From Rhexocercosporidium sp. MPI-PUGE-AT-0058 (Eukaryota > Ascomycota > Leotiomycetes > Helotiales): DNA of 64,000 bases. The position numbers were made by a program, and so were the translations under genes. How positions within the stretch are numbered: position 1 is the stretch's first letter; the number at the start of each line of letters is the position of its first letter. Where the stretch lies: positions 1,302,001-1,366,000 of the forward strand of contig JAGTJL010000003.1 of the NCBI GenBank assembly GCA_020746875.1, read 5' to 3'. The notes beneath the pieces were generated by a model. The model did not search any database and had not been told where the DNA came from. It was given only the letters and a program-made list of their open reading frames with translations. Of the stretch, positions 1-13,410 are shown in pieces.

Positions 1-1507
1 TCCAGCAATCTCAAGAACCATATATCACAGGCTTATACATCAACGTACTGGGAGTCTAGAGGCTGGACTATTGGAAATCTGCATCAAGTATCTTCTCCTA
101 GATGACTTCAACCGTACAAACCTGTTTTCTGAAGAGCAGGTGGCAATTGAAGAGCTACCCCAAGAATTTGATCTGTTCAGCAATGATGAGGAGCTAAATG
201 AATACGATCCCTCTTGCACGTGGGAGTCCTGGGAAGAAAACATGATTCGCTACGATCCCACTGACCAAGGCTTTGGCGAGTTCTTCGTTTACGCTTCTTG
301 TCACTGGCTTGAGCATTTCAGTGCCGTTACAGCTGAAAATCGTCCAAGCCTGTGGAGCATAGAGGATCTATGCCAAGCAGGCTCAACTAGGCTGCAGAAT
401 TGGATCAGACAAAACTGTCGCCCGCAATGTACCATTCAGCCCAGGTTCGTATTTGACAGCAGGCTGTATGACCCCCTCAGTATTACCTCGCTCTACGGTT
501 CGGATGCAATGCTACAATATATGCTTGAGAACTCGGAATTCGACAAGAGCAAATTCCTCCCTGAACCAGCCATGGGAGCAGCGGACCAAATCTTGCAATG
601 GGGTGAACTGTCTAGACTCAAGCCACTCTTTTTGAGTAGCAACGCTGGGCCCCAGCTTCGAAATCTTGCGTTTTTCCGACTCATCCTGAAGCAGTGGTCT
701 GGCTCTAAGCCGCACGACCAAAATTGGGACGTGGTGTTTGACCTTGTTGATGATGTGTCAGATATTATGGTCAAGGAGCGATGGGGCAATGAGCTCCTGT
801 GCATTGCTGCCAGCAACGGGTGCATGCCAATAATTCGACGGTTGATGGATAGTGCTCAGTATAATGCAGAGCTCAAGACCGAATTGCTACGGGCCACCCA
901 ACACGAAACACAGAATAGATGTTCGGGCAAGCCAGTACATCAGTCAATAGGAGAGGCAGTCTTGGAAAATCAAGTTGATGTTGTGGAATATTTGCTAGGG
1001 CAACAGGGCATTGAAGCACACCTTCAGTACCGCAACTTTCGCGGAGAGAATGTTCTACACCTAGCAGCCAGACTCTGCAATCCTGTTATGTTTCGGATCT
1101 TAGCACCCCGTTTCAAGGAAGGTATACAGCAGACTGACGACCAAAACGAAACAGCCTTGGCACGAATTGTCCAGGATTGTTCAGTCTCGCTGGCCCGGTA
1201 TGAATCGGCTCAGATACTGCTAACGGAAGGCAGTGGCACTGGGAACGACCAGTATGGAGACGAGGTGCAAGATCTTTTGCAGATAGCGGTACGAAACGGC
1301 GATTTAGACATGTGCCGCCTTCTGATCTGTACCGGCAAAATGGATCCACTTTCAGCTCTGAGATGCAGCCCTGACGGACTGATGGTTTTAAAGGAAGAGT
1401 CCTCCGAGAACGAGCAGAAGATGTTTGCCATTGTACAGCTTCTACGTGCACATGCTGGTCTAGAATTGTCCCCTTGCCTCGATCACCATACTGGGCGCGA
1501 ATCGTAG
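1..1507 (+). CDS. Ankyrin-repeat protein, probable NLR-type, 3' part only
   Basis: The frame is open from base 2 to the stop at 1505-1507, so this is the C-terminal part (about 500 residues) of a gene that starts before the window. The codon at 71 is TTG and is not a real start. Ankyrin-like helices recur: GNELLCIAASNG near 786, QVDVVEYLL near 970, ENVLHLAARLCNP near 1047, and LLQIAVRNGDLDMCRLL near 1275. The segment before them (LEICIKYLLLDDF, near 71) resembles the linker that follows the NACHT domain in fungal NACHT-ankyrin proteins. That resemblance is from memory of the family; no NACHT domain is visible here. Fungal proteins of this design are thought to act in non-self recognition. An ordinary ankyrin protein without NACHT is the alternative. 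Confidence 0.75.
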   Translation, partial: PAISRTIYHRLIHQRTGSLEAGLLEICIKYLLLDDFNRTNLFSEEQVAIEELPQEFDLFSNDEELNEYDPSCTWESWEENMIRYDPTDQGFGEFFVYASCHWLEHFSAVTAENRPSLWSIEDLCQAGSTRLQNWIRQNCRPQCTIQPRFVFDSRLYDPLSITSLYGSDAMLQYMLENSEFDKSKFLPEPAMGAADQILQWGELSRLKPLFLSSNAGPQLRNLAFFRLILKQWSGSKPHDQNWDVVFDLVDDVSDIMVKERWGNELLCIAASNGCMPIIRRLMDSAQYNAELKTELLRATQHETQNRCSGKPVHQSIGEAVLENQVDVVEYLLGQQGIEAHLQYRNFRGENVLHLAARLCNPVMFRILAPRFKEGIQQTDDQNETALARIVQDCSVSLARYESAQILLTEGSGTGNDQYGDEVQDLLQIAVRNGDLDMCRLLICTGKMDPLSALRCSPDGLMVLKEESSENEQKMFAIVQLLRAHAGLELSPCLDHHTGRES

Positions 1508-2591
1508 ATGCTTCATCTCAGTACCGTCCAAGCTCTAACTACCCTGCCTGCCCCTTGGAATATCTGCATGCAAATGCTGATGCTAGCTGAGATGATCATC
1601 ATGCCTTCGGTACCAGATGGCGGACTATGTCGCTACAGCATCACTGCGTTTTCGAATCTCATACTGCAGATGAGGTAATAGCGAGAGTCCACAATTGACC
1701 ACCACTCTCTCCGCCTGCTCTAAACACTGCTTGCTGCTGGCCTAACCACTGAACTTGCTTTTATTCTTTGGTCTGTAGAGAGACACGCTAGTATTAGATT
1801 ATTGGTCGAATATAGAGATACCACAAGAATAATTTGCTCGCTCTGAGTAGAAGCTCCTACTATTTCAAACTACGCTCAGGTGGGATGTTTGTTTTTTACG
1901 AGGGGTTCGCGACTGCCAGCTGTCACCGCCTTGCCCCTCGTCTGCACAGGGTTAGCTTGTTCGGGGATCGATACCAGGGAGAGATGGAGATCTCCCGAAG
2001 AGGCTGTGCTTGCTGTGTGCTGTGCATCTGCATCTCTGCCCTGCGAGTTATTATTAGGCATCCGGTATCTCGGGATGAGGCCCGGTTTCGTCCCAAGACC
2101 CAAAGTAAACATCTAGAAAAGTATCTGGCAGTGTGAAGTCTTGAAAACCACTCAGGTCAAAATTTCGAGGTCACAGATTTTGGAATGGTAACTGTTGAGG
2201 ATGATGATATTGGTTGAAGAGTTGACTCTTAATGACAATTACTTTACTACTAACACATTGTCTCTTCCATCCCCACCCGCCTATATAGATACCAAGTAGC
2301 CGTGGCTGCAAAACAAGTGTAACGGACCGGCCCGCGGCCGAACAAGTCTCCAGCTAATTAAGAGAAACAAGTATATATGACGCCCAGAGACAAATCAGGC
2401 TCTGATGCACAAAAAATGCTGATCTGATGATGATGACGTTGAAAGAGCTTTTGTCTTATTGCAATGGTATCGTCCCTGTTCCCAAATCCGGTACGCCGAA
2501 ACAAAGACAAAAAAAGAAGTCCCCCAAAAGTGGTGACAGTAGAAGAAGTATGTTCGTTAACACATATATCATGAAGTCAGATGATAGGCCG
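1508..2591. other. Intergenic, convergent 3' flanks
   Basis: This separates the ends of the ankyrin gene (plus) and the C2H2 regulator (minus). It holds only short overlapping frames below 105 codons on both strands, with no recognisable motif. It is probably the two 3' untranslated regions and spacer. Confidence 0.6.
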
Positions 2592-4946
2592 TTACTCGTG
2601 CTTGACCTCCATCAGCTTCTCCAGGTCCATGCCGGTGAGATCGTCGGCAATCCAAGGGCCTTTCTCCTCTTCCGTGGAGCTGTGGAAGGCGTCTGCTCGT
2701 CGCATTGTCTGGACATCCAGGTCGGTGACGTAGGCCTTCTCGTTCTGGAGCTTCATACGGACTTCATAGTCCGTGTCCAGCATCATGTCGTCTTTCCAGA
2801 GACGACGGGGACCATCGAAGACGCAGAGAACCCGCTTCTTCATCTTCATCTGTGAAGTGGGACATCCCCATGAGGAAGGGTAGTCCTTGCGCTTCTTGCG
2901 GCCCTTGGTGTTCAACGTCACGCCCCCTTTTGAGTGAGTGAGCCCGCGGGACTTTTGTACCCCATTAGCCGGATTGCGGTTCTTGTTCTTGCGGGATTTC
3001 GTGCGGGGAGTGAAGTCATCATCGTTCTCGTCATCGAAATCCTCTTCATCGTCATCCTCATCTGCTGAGTAGACGTTGGTAGTGGTGATTGGGAGCGCGT
3101 TGTTGCGAAGTGTTTCATGCACAGCTTGGTCCTGCTCAACCTCAGCTAGTCTGGCTGCGTTGATAGCCTCCGATGGCTCCTCTTGTTGCACAATGCGAAG
3201 AACACAGTCATCCAAATGCTCATAGAAGTCTTGAGCGTTGCTGAATGTGCCTGAGCATGTCGAACACTTTCCAGTAGCGTCGGGTGCGTATCCAGAGAGC
3301 TTCTTGGTGCTGTTGATGTTGCCCGAGGTCTTCTTGCGTGAGTTTGGTGGTGTTTGCTCAACCGCGTGAACGGAGGTCAGGTGTCTCTTGAAGACATCGG
3401 CGCGATTGAACGATTTCTCTGCCGCCGAGCCAGAGCCGGGGCAGAATCCGCAAACCATGGTACCCTTGTAATGGGTAAGAGTGTGTCTGTTCTTATCGTA
3501 TTTGCGCGCAAAGCCCTTGATGTGGTAGTCGCAAGTCTGAATGGGGCACTTCTCTGGTCGCTCATTTTGGTGAGTCAACATATGTGCTTTTAGATCTTTG
3601 AAGACCTTTCCGCATTCAGGATATGTGCATCGACCCTTTTCTTTTGACTCCTCGCTGCTGAAGTTTCCGTCCTGGCTGTCATATGACTGAATAGATGGTC
3701 GGCGGGGTGGTGGGTAAGGATATGATGACGCATACGAGTAAGGTGATTGACTCCCTTGCTTCATTGGCCTTGGACTTCTCGACATGTGGGACAGTGATGG
3801 CGATCCAGGGTATGTAGGCGGTGGGTAGACAGACGTATCGTTGGATTGAGTTGCGGAAGTTGGGCGGGGGATAGCGTATTGAGGATGAAGAATCGAGGGG
3901 TCTGGAGCAAGATCTGTTAGCCGAAGGTTCTACTTTGCGGCAATCGATAAAGATCGAGGCTGGAATGACAGAGGAAACCGACAAGAAGATTGAAGAGGCG
4001 CTACAAAACTGCCACTAGATTGAGAAAAGAAAGGAGACTGGAGATATGTTGCGTAAGATGGAGATGTTTCCGCAGGAAAGCTTTGCGATGTAGTAGAAAC
4101 AGGAGAGCGCATATCTTGACTTCGGGAGTTGGTGCTCAACGAGGCGTAAAGAGGAGCATTGAAAGTTTGCGAAGGTCGCCGAGAATCTGAAGGAGATTTT
4201 GAAAAAGAAGAAACAGGGGATTTGAAAACATCGTCTCGGAATTCAGTTCGGACTGCGCTCATTGGGGTGACCGGCGAAGCCATTGATATTGCAGGATCGA
4301 TTTTCATCTGACCCATCGTTGCATCCATCGCCTCAGGAGAAGTGACAAAAGTAGACAAAGAAGAAAAAGACTCTGCATTGGACGAGATCGAACCGTGCTG
4401 ACGAGATGCTGATCTAGAGACATTTTTGCACTCACCAACGAAGCTGGGTTTGGCTGAATTAAACTCTAAAGCGAAGTCGTCCATACCTGTAGGTTGCTGA
4501 TAGCTGTACTCGTTGCTGCCATGGCTGTAGTTGTCGTACTGGACAATACTTGGGTTCAACCCGAGTCCATGTGGAGCCCACTCTGGAACTGGAACAACGT
4601 GTCCATGGATCGAATGGGGCGAACCCATGGCCGAGGATGTCGCCGAATGACCAGATGCTGTCGAGTAATTCGAAGGTGCCACTCGAAGATCTGGCGACTC
4701 AAGAGGATATTGTGGAGCCTCAGTGTACATGGTGGAAGAGCCCAGTCCAGTACTTGCGGGGTATCCTTCTTGTGTCCTTGGGTAGGCGTATGCGGTGTCC
4801 ATGTTGAAGTTCTGTCCGGCAAGTGGAAAGTTGTGAGAGAACATGTTTGGGTCTGGATAGAGAGGGAAGTCGACTTCCTCGATATCGTTGCTCATGTGGC
4901 GCGAGAGCATGTGGTAAGTGGTTTCGGCGATGGTCATTGAGCCCAT
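2592..4946 (-). CDS. C2H2 zinc-finger transcription factor
   Basis: Two exons. Exon 1 runs from ATG 4946 to about 3983; exon 2 runs from about 3901 (or 3913, same phase) to the stop at 2592. The result is about 757-761 residues. The N-terminal 400 residues are Ser/Pro/Gln-rich and probably disordered. A zinc-finger block at about 3632-3360 reads CTYPECGKVF..HMLTH, then CPIQTCDYH..RHTLTH, then CGFCPG..FKRHLTSVH. A further C2HC-like motif (CSTCSGTF..HLDDC) lies near 3270-3200. An acidic run (EDDDEEDFDDE) near 3065-3015 and several basic clusters follow. The finger block matches a widespread Pezizomycotina C2H2 family whose name I cannot assign with confidence. The donor (GTCGGT) is weak, so the intron borders are tentative, although the frame on both sides is secure. 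The upstream region is very long, which fits a heavily regulated gene. Confidence 0.85.
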
Positions 4947-7900
4947 TTTTGGTTGAGTTTAAAGACGGCAATGGCTGGCTGTTTTCTTGGGTTGAAGCCA
5001 CAACCTCTCGTCTGTTGCTAATTAGCACTGGTCCGCAGTTTCGAAAGTGTCATTGTTCCAAAAGTATACCTTTTGGTCCTGGAAGCTACTCCAACGTATC
5101 TTCGGTGGCCAGGCTAAAGTGCCTTGACTGAAGATTTACAGAATCTCTGAACTTGTGTGTGGCAGAAGCTAAGTAGGCGGAAGAGCGGATGTTGATCTTC
5201 TATGCGATCTTGTGGCGATTTGAGACAGGTACTGCAAAGATGCGACGGGAATAATAGACTGTTATAGTCTGCGATACACGGGAGAGGGAAAGGCAAGATG
5301 ATGGAGTATCGAGTTGAAGTAGATGTCAGCCAAGTGAGAATGATGTATGTTGGTGTTGATGCTGATGCTGATCGATGCCCGGAATAGACAGAGGGGGAGG
5401 GCCTTGATATGTATGGATTTGATGGAACTGAGGCAGATAGATATGGGGATCGGGAAGTTAGCTGTGCGGGAATCTCCAGATTATAATAATATTGGATTGG
5501 AGCAGCTAGGCATGAGTGACTGACCCAAGCCAGAATGGAATTGCGCAGCCAGCCGAGCCAGGGTTAACAGGGGCAGGGCAGGGTTTTGGTGGCTGCAGAA
5601 ACAATGCAAGGATCTCGGCGAGTGGACGGGGTTTCCATGAAAAGCAAGAGAAGAGAAAGGGAGGGCATCGAAGAGGGAGTGGGAGTCCTCTGGAACTTCG
5701 ATGCCCATCGCATATCAGCCAATCAGGAGCATACTGATGGAAGAGCAGAGTAGAGGACTTAACTGTCTTTGGGAGGACACGCCAAATCCCAACTTTGCAA
5801 AAGTACCGAAGCAGCACGGCGACATTCAGACTCAGAAAGTACCCCTCCGAAGTGCCTGTTGACTCCTCGGTGTTTCTTGATCTGCGCTGCTCTCGGGTCG
5901 GTCGCACTGCAAAAAGCATAGGTACAGATAACGATCGACTTTGTGACCTCCTCATCCTTCTTTCTGGGCTCTATCCTGCTGCTCCGGCAATATTGCCATT
6001 GATGGCTGCACGTTGCTCACCATGAAGCATCATCGACAGCTGCACCCGTCTGGAATTGCACTTTCGAACTTTTGCTGTGTTACTACGTGTGGAGCACCAG
6101 GACGAAAGTGTCAATACAGCTATCAAGTGCTGCGTGTGGCTTGAAACTAGGCCCTTGGGTCTTCTCAGACTGCCACGGCCAGTGCCCCCCAGCACTTCAC
6201 CGCTGGCCTGCCAAACACCCCTCACATCCCTCACATCCCCATCCCAGGAGCAGCACAGCCTTATGTGCTTGGCATATGATGCGCACTAGTATGAATGGCT
6301 GGTGGTTTCTTTGGGTGGATATGGCCAGGGATGGAGGTGCATGGCTAGGGCCATCTCTTCTCGCTGAGTCCGGTTGCAAGTCGGTGAGATTGGATGGTAG
6401 GTATCGATGGGATTAGAGCAGAAACGGCGGATGGCGAAAGGGGAAAGGCAAAAGGGAAAGGGAGAGACAGAGGGAGATGCAAAGGGAGAGGGAAAAGGAA
6501 AGGAAAGGGAGTGTCCGCACTGCACTGCACCAAGCATCGTAGCTCAGGCCAACCACATCGCCGCGTTCAGGGCTCCCCTCTTTTGCGGACTCACTCCACC
6601 ACCGTGCTCCGTGCTCTCGTCACTCCCAGGTCAGGTCACGATCCAGTTCTGTCTCATCCTTCCTACTCTTCAATCCCCTGTAGGTCGGCAGGCAGAGGTA
6701 GGTAGACAGCCAGTATCCCGCCCACCCTCGAAAATCAGAGAAGGAGCATAGGTGATTTGGCTGGCAGAGGGGTGAGTACCGACCGTACTGTACCTCCATC
6801 CCTTCATCTCTCCATCCATCCTTCCCTCTCTCCCAAGTACTGTAGTACGGTACTAGCTGTACTAGCTGTAGTCGCAAAATACTGGCTACTGGCGCCAAGC
6901 TGTCGGATTGCACGGCCTGACAGACAGATAGGGCCGGCCCAACTAGGCTCATGTTGTCGATCTCATTAGCTTAATCGAGCGTCGTGTGAGCTGGCTTGTC
7001 GGCGGGGAAGCTTCAGACTTGCTGCTCATCCCCTTAGCTCTTCCGTTTCGAGACACACATGGTGGTGTGTTGTGGCTAGACTGCTCGCTAGGGTGTTTTG
7101 AGGTTATCTTGAACCTACTGTCAGTCCATTCTGCCAGAGTTTGGACCATCGCGGTCTGCGAGAGATCTGGATGAGCGGGAGGTAGATCTGATGACTCGGC
7201 ACGCTGAGAAAAGGCAACCAACCATCCATCCAGGCACGATTCAATGTCATTCGTCGGGCTGGGGACTTGACTACTGTACTGGCCACAGGGAATTTGTGAA
7301 GAAGCTGGTCCCAAAGATGCCTGCGATTGAAGAGGCTACCGAAGATTTCACTCCAAGTCAAACTTTGCTTTCCAACCGAGGCAGCACAAATGGTTGCCTG
7401 GGTCGTGGATGCAGCGCAGAAAGGAAGCAATTGTGGTGATTCTGTGTCGCAAATACAAACACAACAGCCTTCCAGAAATGTCTTCTCGAATTCTCGAAGC
7501 ACAAATGCGGACAACCGGCAAGCCTCCGAGCTTCTGTCTGTCCAACACCGAGCAGGAGGAGGTTGTTGTGGAACGGAGGAGTCCAGCACCAGCCATCAGA
7601 GTCGTCAGCCGGTACAGGAGTAAGTAGCATCGTGAACCTCACATCCCGCTCCCCTCCCCCTCATATCTCCCTCACTCACCTCACCCTCATATCTCCCTCA
7701 CATTCCCTTCCCCGCCATCCACCCCCCATTTGTGGGAACCATGATTTGCAGTCCAAGTCCACTCGAGGGAAAGGTGTGGCTAACAAGCTCCGCCGAACAT
7801 CGATTGGCTGATGTACGAGCCAATGGTGCTGGAGCTACGGGGCGGGCACTGGAGCCACATGCCACAGGCCAAAAATAGTCTCGCCGCACAGCCTCACGTA

Positions 7901-9424
7901 GGCAGGCAGGCTGAGCACTTGGAATGATGGCATTTCTGCATCGTTTTATGCACAGAAATAAACAACTTGCACATTGTGACCATATTGTTGCAGCAACATA
8001 GAAGCTCCACACGGTCCGCAGTCAGTGCCAGCCAACCCACACTGCGTCATATCCGAAGAGTTTGAATCGACTGCGGCATCACCGTCGCAACTGGGGGGGC
8101 ATCGGGGCATGCATGCCCCCGGCACTGTAGATCAAGCTTGGTCCGTCCCAGGCTCCTGGCTTTGCTTGGTGCGACATCAGACGATGCGGAGCGAGTGGTA
8201 AGCGAGGCAGACTGGCGATATATGTCTCTAGTGCTGGTGCCTTTGAACGGTCAGGACTAAAGCGCAGGACTAGAACATGATTCATTCCATCGTCCATCGT
8301 GAGTCTAACGTCCGCCTGCCGCTCAAGACAAGCAGTAAGCCCTGTCCCCTTTCTCGCTGCCTTGGGCGTCTCCAGCAGATCACCACAACAGCAAGCCAAC
8401 CGCTTGTCGCCAGGAGGGGACGGGGTATGTCAACCGGAGCGAGCGACCCTCCCTCCTGCCTTGAAGACACAGCCAACCCCTTCACTGCAGAGTTTCGGAT
8501 ATTTGGGTCTCTCTGCGATCCTTCAGCCTTATAAGCAGGAGAACAGCCAAGTATGGCAATCATTGGCTAGGACGCAGTGTCGCAATGAGCCTGCCGCTCG
8601 CTTGGCTTTCCGTTATAAGAAGCTTGGTATTCGAGACCCAAGTTCCTCAGCATCTGACTGGCAGTGTAATGTCCTTCTCAAACAATGCGTTGGACATCTC
8701 GCAGCACTGCTATTTCTCAACACCGCGAGGTCTTTTGAACGTTTGGCGCATTTCTCGTCACTTTGTCAAGTAGTCAAGAAGGCCAGCCTTGCAGGGCTTG
8801 GCTACCTGCTTGTCGCTGGTCCGGATTAAGCTTCGCCTGTGTACGAACTCTATGGATGCAGTGTGAGATGAGGCGCCGCAGCTAATTACCACTTCATGTG
8901 ATCTTGAGTCCCGAAAGTAGTTGTTTGCTTTCAATACTTCAAGACCAAGGAAATCGCTTCTAATAGGCCGAATCGCGACTCTGCATTATTGACATCCTGC
9001 GCATTTGCTTGTCGCTCAATTTGAATGTCCTCCTGTGTGGCCGCAGAAGTGCAAATCGACAGGACATGAAAGAAACAACAAGATTACCTCTTGCTCGGAC
9101 GGATCGTCGAGGGACCTTTCGAATGTCAACAATCAAGTTGAGCATGTACCGTTTTGGGGGGAGGCAGCCTGTGCCCCCGTCCACTGTTACTCGTAAAGCC
9201 ACTCCAGGCCGAGTATCTGTCGGAGGACAACAAAGATCGAGCGCTTGGGAAGGCAAAATTTCCCGCTACTGCAATCCTGCAAATGACCTGGTTGAACCTT
9301 AACTGCGACCTTTGAGGTACATCTCGTCTGAACTCTAGTGTTTGTCCACTGCACCAGGACAATTTCCGACGGCATTGGCAGTACTGGATCTTTGGCACTG
9401 TGGTACTACTGTATCACGGTCTTT

Positions 9425-9425
<1 letters not shown>

Positions 9426-9456
<31 letters not shown>
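9426..9456. repeat. (CT)n microsatellite
   Basis: An uninterrupted CT dinucleotide run of about 31 bases inside the long gene-poor region. Confidence 0.95.
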
Positions 9457-9459
<3 letters not shown>

Positions 9460-12400
9460 GCAGAAATGGCAGCAACAGCGGTGTACCGACCGTCTGACCA
9501 TGGCATAGCATCGCGAAGACCTGCTCTCCTCCCCTGCACCCTTACTAGTGCACCTCTGCCGCACTTCAAATGCCACGCTGGCGCCAGGACCATTTGCTGG
9601 CTCATGCTCCACTCCTATCCCTGCAGCCCGATCCCTTCCCCTGAACCATGCTGCTCGTAGGGCTGCTTAGTCTTGAAGCCAATCAGCGACAAGATATTCA
9701 CCCAAGATTTCGATTAGTGTCGGCGAGCCCGTCCTTGGCGAGAGATGAGACTTCCGTATAGTCAGCCAGTTACAATGAAGCGCAATGCTCTCATAGGGCA
9801 GGATGACTGTGCAAAGCATGCGATGAAGTACAAGATCACATCGTCGACGGCACTCGTCTGGCGAGGAAGCAAATGCTGACTGCCTAATCGACCGATGCGA
9901 CGGGAAAACCGCCGACAGATTGAGTGGTGAGTGAGTGAGTGAGCTGGCCACGATAAATGATGGTCAACGCGGGCGTGTCGGTGAGCAGAATTGCTACCTG
10001 ATATGCAGTGAGATGTGACATGGTAGGCAACGTTTCGATTGTAGAAGCCCTCAGCAGCTTCCATGACTTCCATCATGAGATCCAAAAGATCCATAGCTCC
10101 TGCTCCTTGGCCGCTATGAGCACTAAACATACGAATGTCTCTCCACTAGTTTGGACCTTCAACGCGATCACCACTAGTCTTCCTCGTGGAGGTTGGCGAT
10201 GCGGCGCAATAAATTGCCATGCTAAAAGTACAAAAGCACCAGCATCGCGCTATCTCATCGCCAGTACTCAAGCGACGGTTACTTAGGAGTCTGACCCCCG
10301 TTCACAAAAGTAGTATGACCGCCATTAGCTTTCCGGATCCAGTTTTCTGGGTTTTGACTACTGGTATCAATCTTGATCTTTTCCCTTCCTTCGCACAGCT
10401 GCTTCTACACGAGGGAAATACTAACTCGAGGCTTTGGCAGGCAACCTTCCCGGATATGACTGCACTGTCTGTGCTTTTCCGGCGTGGAGTCTCCGGAAGT
10501 CCAAGGATGGGATGGTTTGTTATGACTGGCTGAAGAAGAGTTGGTTGAAAGTCACCATCAGAACTCAATCAGGACCCAAATGTTGGGAAACATAGTGGCG
10601 GAATTGCCGCCTTGCCCAGACATTCGAGGAGCTAAAAATCCCCAAGTGCTTCAACTCTAACTCCCCTTTTGGCAGACTCTCAATTGGTGGTAGTTAGATG
10701 CCTCCCAGCCCAGCCAATCAGAAAGGCAGGTCTAGCTTCCTGGTAAGCGGATTTCATGCGACGAGGTCTCTTTGAGGGCAACACTTTTCAAGGCCAGAAC
10801 TCATCGTCGCATAACCAATCGTCGATGCTTGGAAGATCACTCCTGTCTCGCTAACATCTCTTTAAACGGAAAGCACATCACGATGCCCAGAGACGAGAGA
10901 CGGGGGCACTGAGAAGGTGTGTTCCGGGTCTGCTCAATTGATGTTTCTGGCTTTTTCAATGTGGTCATAAATTGCGGGATCGCCCAAGCCCGCGCCCACC
11001 ATGTCCCTTGCCGTCGATCATGTCCCTGTCCGTCCCAATATCTGTATACCTCAGGGGGTGGTTTATTTTTGGACCGCTCGGATCCTCTGAGGCTCTGCAA
11101 GAGCGCAAAGGGTCGAGGGGATTTGCTCATTTCGCACCTTTGCCCTATCAAAAGCGTCGGATGGTCACCCCTTGTAGATAATGTGTGTGTTGGCTTCCTC
11201 TGTATCGCAATGTCTCAGACTGGCTCTGTCAGTGTCCAACGCTCATTGGACGTGATTGCTGTCAAAACCTTTCGCCATCTCTCCGCCCCCACCCTCTGCT
11301 CTGCTCTGCTTCCAAATCCACGATCCTTGTGGGGGGGGAAGAGTGTGTTCCGGAGTCCATCACACCCACCTGACTGGGCTCAGCGATTGATCAGTGAGTG
11401 AGTGCGATCCCCAAGCTCACATGGATGGTGTCTGTCGATCGGTGTTTGGTCTTGTTGGTCACCACAACTCATCTCATCTCATCTCGTCTAGCGGGAGTTC
11501 CAATTAAACCGGACGTCGTAGAGTGGAATGTCAACCAACTGTTGGAATTTTTTTAATTGTTTTCTTTTGACAGAGCTTAATGAACCCCCGTTTTGATACT
11601 AACGTAGGCTCCCCCGTCCACTTCAACTTAGGGTCCTTGAATACTTACTTCCTTGGTGTCAAGTTGTCTCCCGTGTGGGGCCGCCGGGACCATTACTGTA
11701 ATTAATTGACTGCCACGTGAATCCATTTTCTGGGGTTCTCCCGATCAAGACAGAAGTGGTGCCAAGTCGCCGACTCAAAGGATCAATTCGATCATTTCGA
11801 CCATTTGCAGGGAGGGTAACTCAGACGGGAGGGTTGGGTGGAGAACACCAAGACAGTCAAGCCCTCAAATCAAGCCGCACTTTTGGCATAGATTCGAGCC
11901 TCGACAGAACGCCACTTCTCCACACATTGGACGGCTTTTCCTAACCCCGAAACTTTCAAACGTTATCTTCCACCCGTCATTCACACGACGGGATGTCTTT
12001 TCTCTTTTCTCCTAACGGGTGACTCGGACGGTGGCCGCCGCCTCGTGGACAGCGAGTGGATTCTGTAAGACTTTAAAGAATCCAGATCCCAAGAGAGCTT
12101 CCCCTGTCACGGCAATTCATCACGATGCGCGCCGCTCCATCCCATGTCTCCCCCAATCACTCCCTCAAAAAGCAAACACATAGGCGAGCAAAGCAATGTT
12201 TTCAGACTGGCGTAGCGGGGTACAGACTCGACGATGCGCCATGTTCCGTAGGCATGGCACTGGATTGCTCATGGTCTGGTCGAGATGTGCGACCATGAGA
12301 GAGACTTGCAGTCGCAGTCCAGCATGTCCAATGTCCATCCAGTGGCAACTGTGGCATCCACGCGCCATGGGCGCTGTGCGGTTGCAAATGTCTCATAATC

Positions 12401-13357
12401 ATACGACCGACTACTTTGCCCTTATCTCTCGTCCCAGCAATGGCAGAGTCTGGCTCTGGCCATGCGTTAGAGTTTGGAAAAGGACCTGCGCTGGAGCTTC
12501 GACATGGTGGACTTGCCCCTCAATTATTATTGATTGTATTTCAGTGGCGTTTTGGTCCTACCGGGAGGTTGGAAACGCGATTGCTGCCAAGTCCCAACCC
12601 AAAGAGAGAGCCCGCCCCTGAAGTGGATCGAGGTTGTTGAGGGTTTGAGGGGTTGAGGCATTGTCGAGAACAGATCCTGGGACCTTGAACTGCGTGGGTG
12701 ATACTCGAGCATGGAGCACTCGACGAAGTTAGGAGTAGGTAGGAGGCAGGGTAGGGCAGAGGGGTGCAGAAAAAGCAAGCTGTTGTCAATAATAGCCTCG
12801 TTCGTTCGTTCGTCCCTTGGTTCCTTGTTGGGTTGGGCTCAGTGTTTCCTCTCCCTGCCCTGCCCTGCCTGCCCTTTGCTGGGGAGGGACTGGGACTAGG
12901 GGGAGCCCGACAAAAGTGCAAAGCAGCTTTACTCGTATCTCTTTCTCGTCCTTCTCTAGTATTGTCGGGACTGTGACTTGGACTGGGTTTGGGATTGAGA
13001 TTGAGCGCTGTTGTCCAGTTCTATTCTCTGGCCTGAGTTGTTCAAGTGGACGTCGGTTGTTGGTGTCGCGTAATTCGCGATCATCACCAGGAACGGAAGA
13101 GCCCCCCAGGGTTTGGTTTTGTCTTGTCTTGCTTTCTTTTCATTTGTTTTGTTTTATTTTGTTTTGTTTTCATTTGATTCTCGATTACTTTGCTTCGCTT
13201 TATTTTACTTCACTCTGCCTTGCCCAGCATCTCAGAGTGGATTTTCTTCCTGCTTTTGAAACCCGGAACTGGATACTGAAATTTGCAACCTTGCAAACTT
13301 GCAAGCCCCTTCGTCGATGATCAAATGCATGGTGCGGACTGTGATGTACGAGTCAGC

Positions 13358-13410
13358 CGGATAGATTGACAAACAACGAAAAAGGCAGTGAACAACTGTC
13401 AATCTATCCG
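13358..13410. repeat. Perfect 14-bp inverted repeat (hairpin)
   Basis: The left arm CGGATAGATTGACA (13358-13371) is exactly complementary to the right arm TGTCAATCTATCCG (13397-13410), with a 25-base spacer. There is no coding context. It could be a protein-binding palindrome, a hairpin in an RNA, or a remnant of a small element. Confidence 0.85.

Noticed and set aside
8299..8829. 176-codon plus-strand frame in the long intergenic region
   Set aside because: Composition is arbitrary, there is no domain, and overlapping frames on the other strand are nearly as long. No splice context.
12817..13320. 167-codon plus-strand frame
   Set aside because: It is a translation of pyrimidine- and T-rich low-complexity DNA (runs of Phe, Leu and Cys), with no conserved-looking segment.
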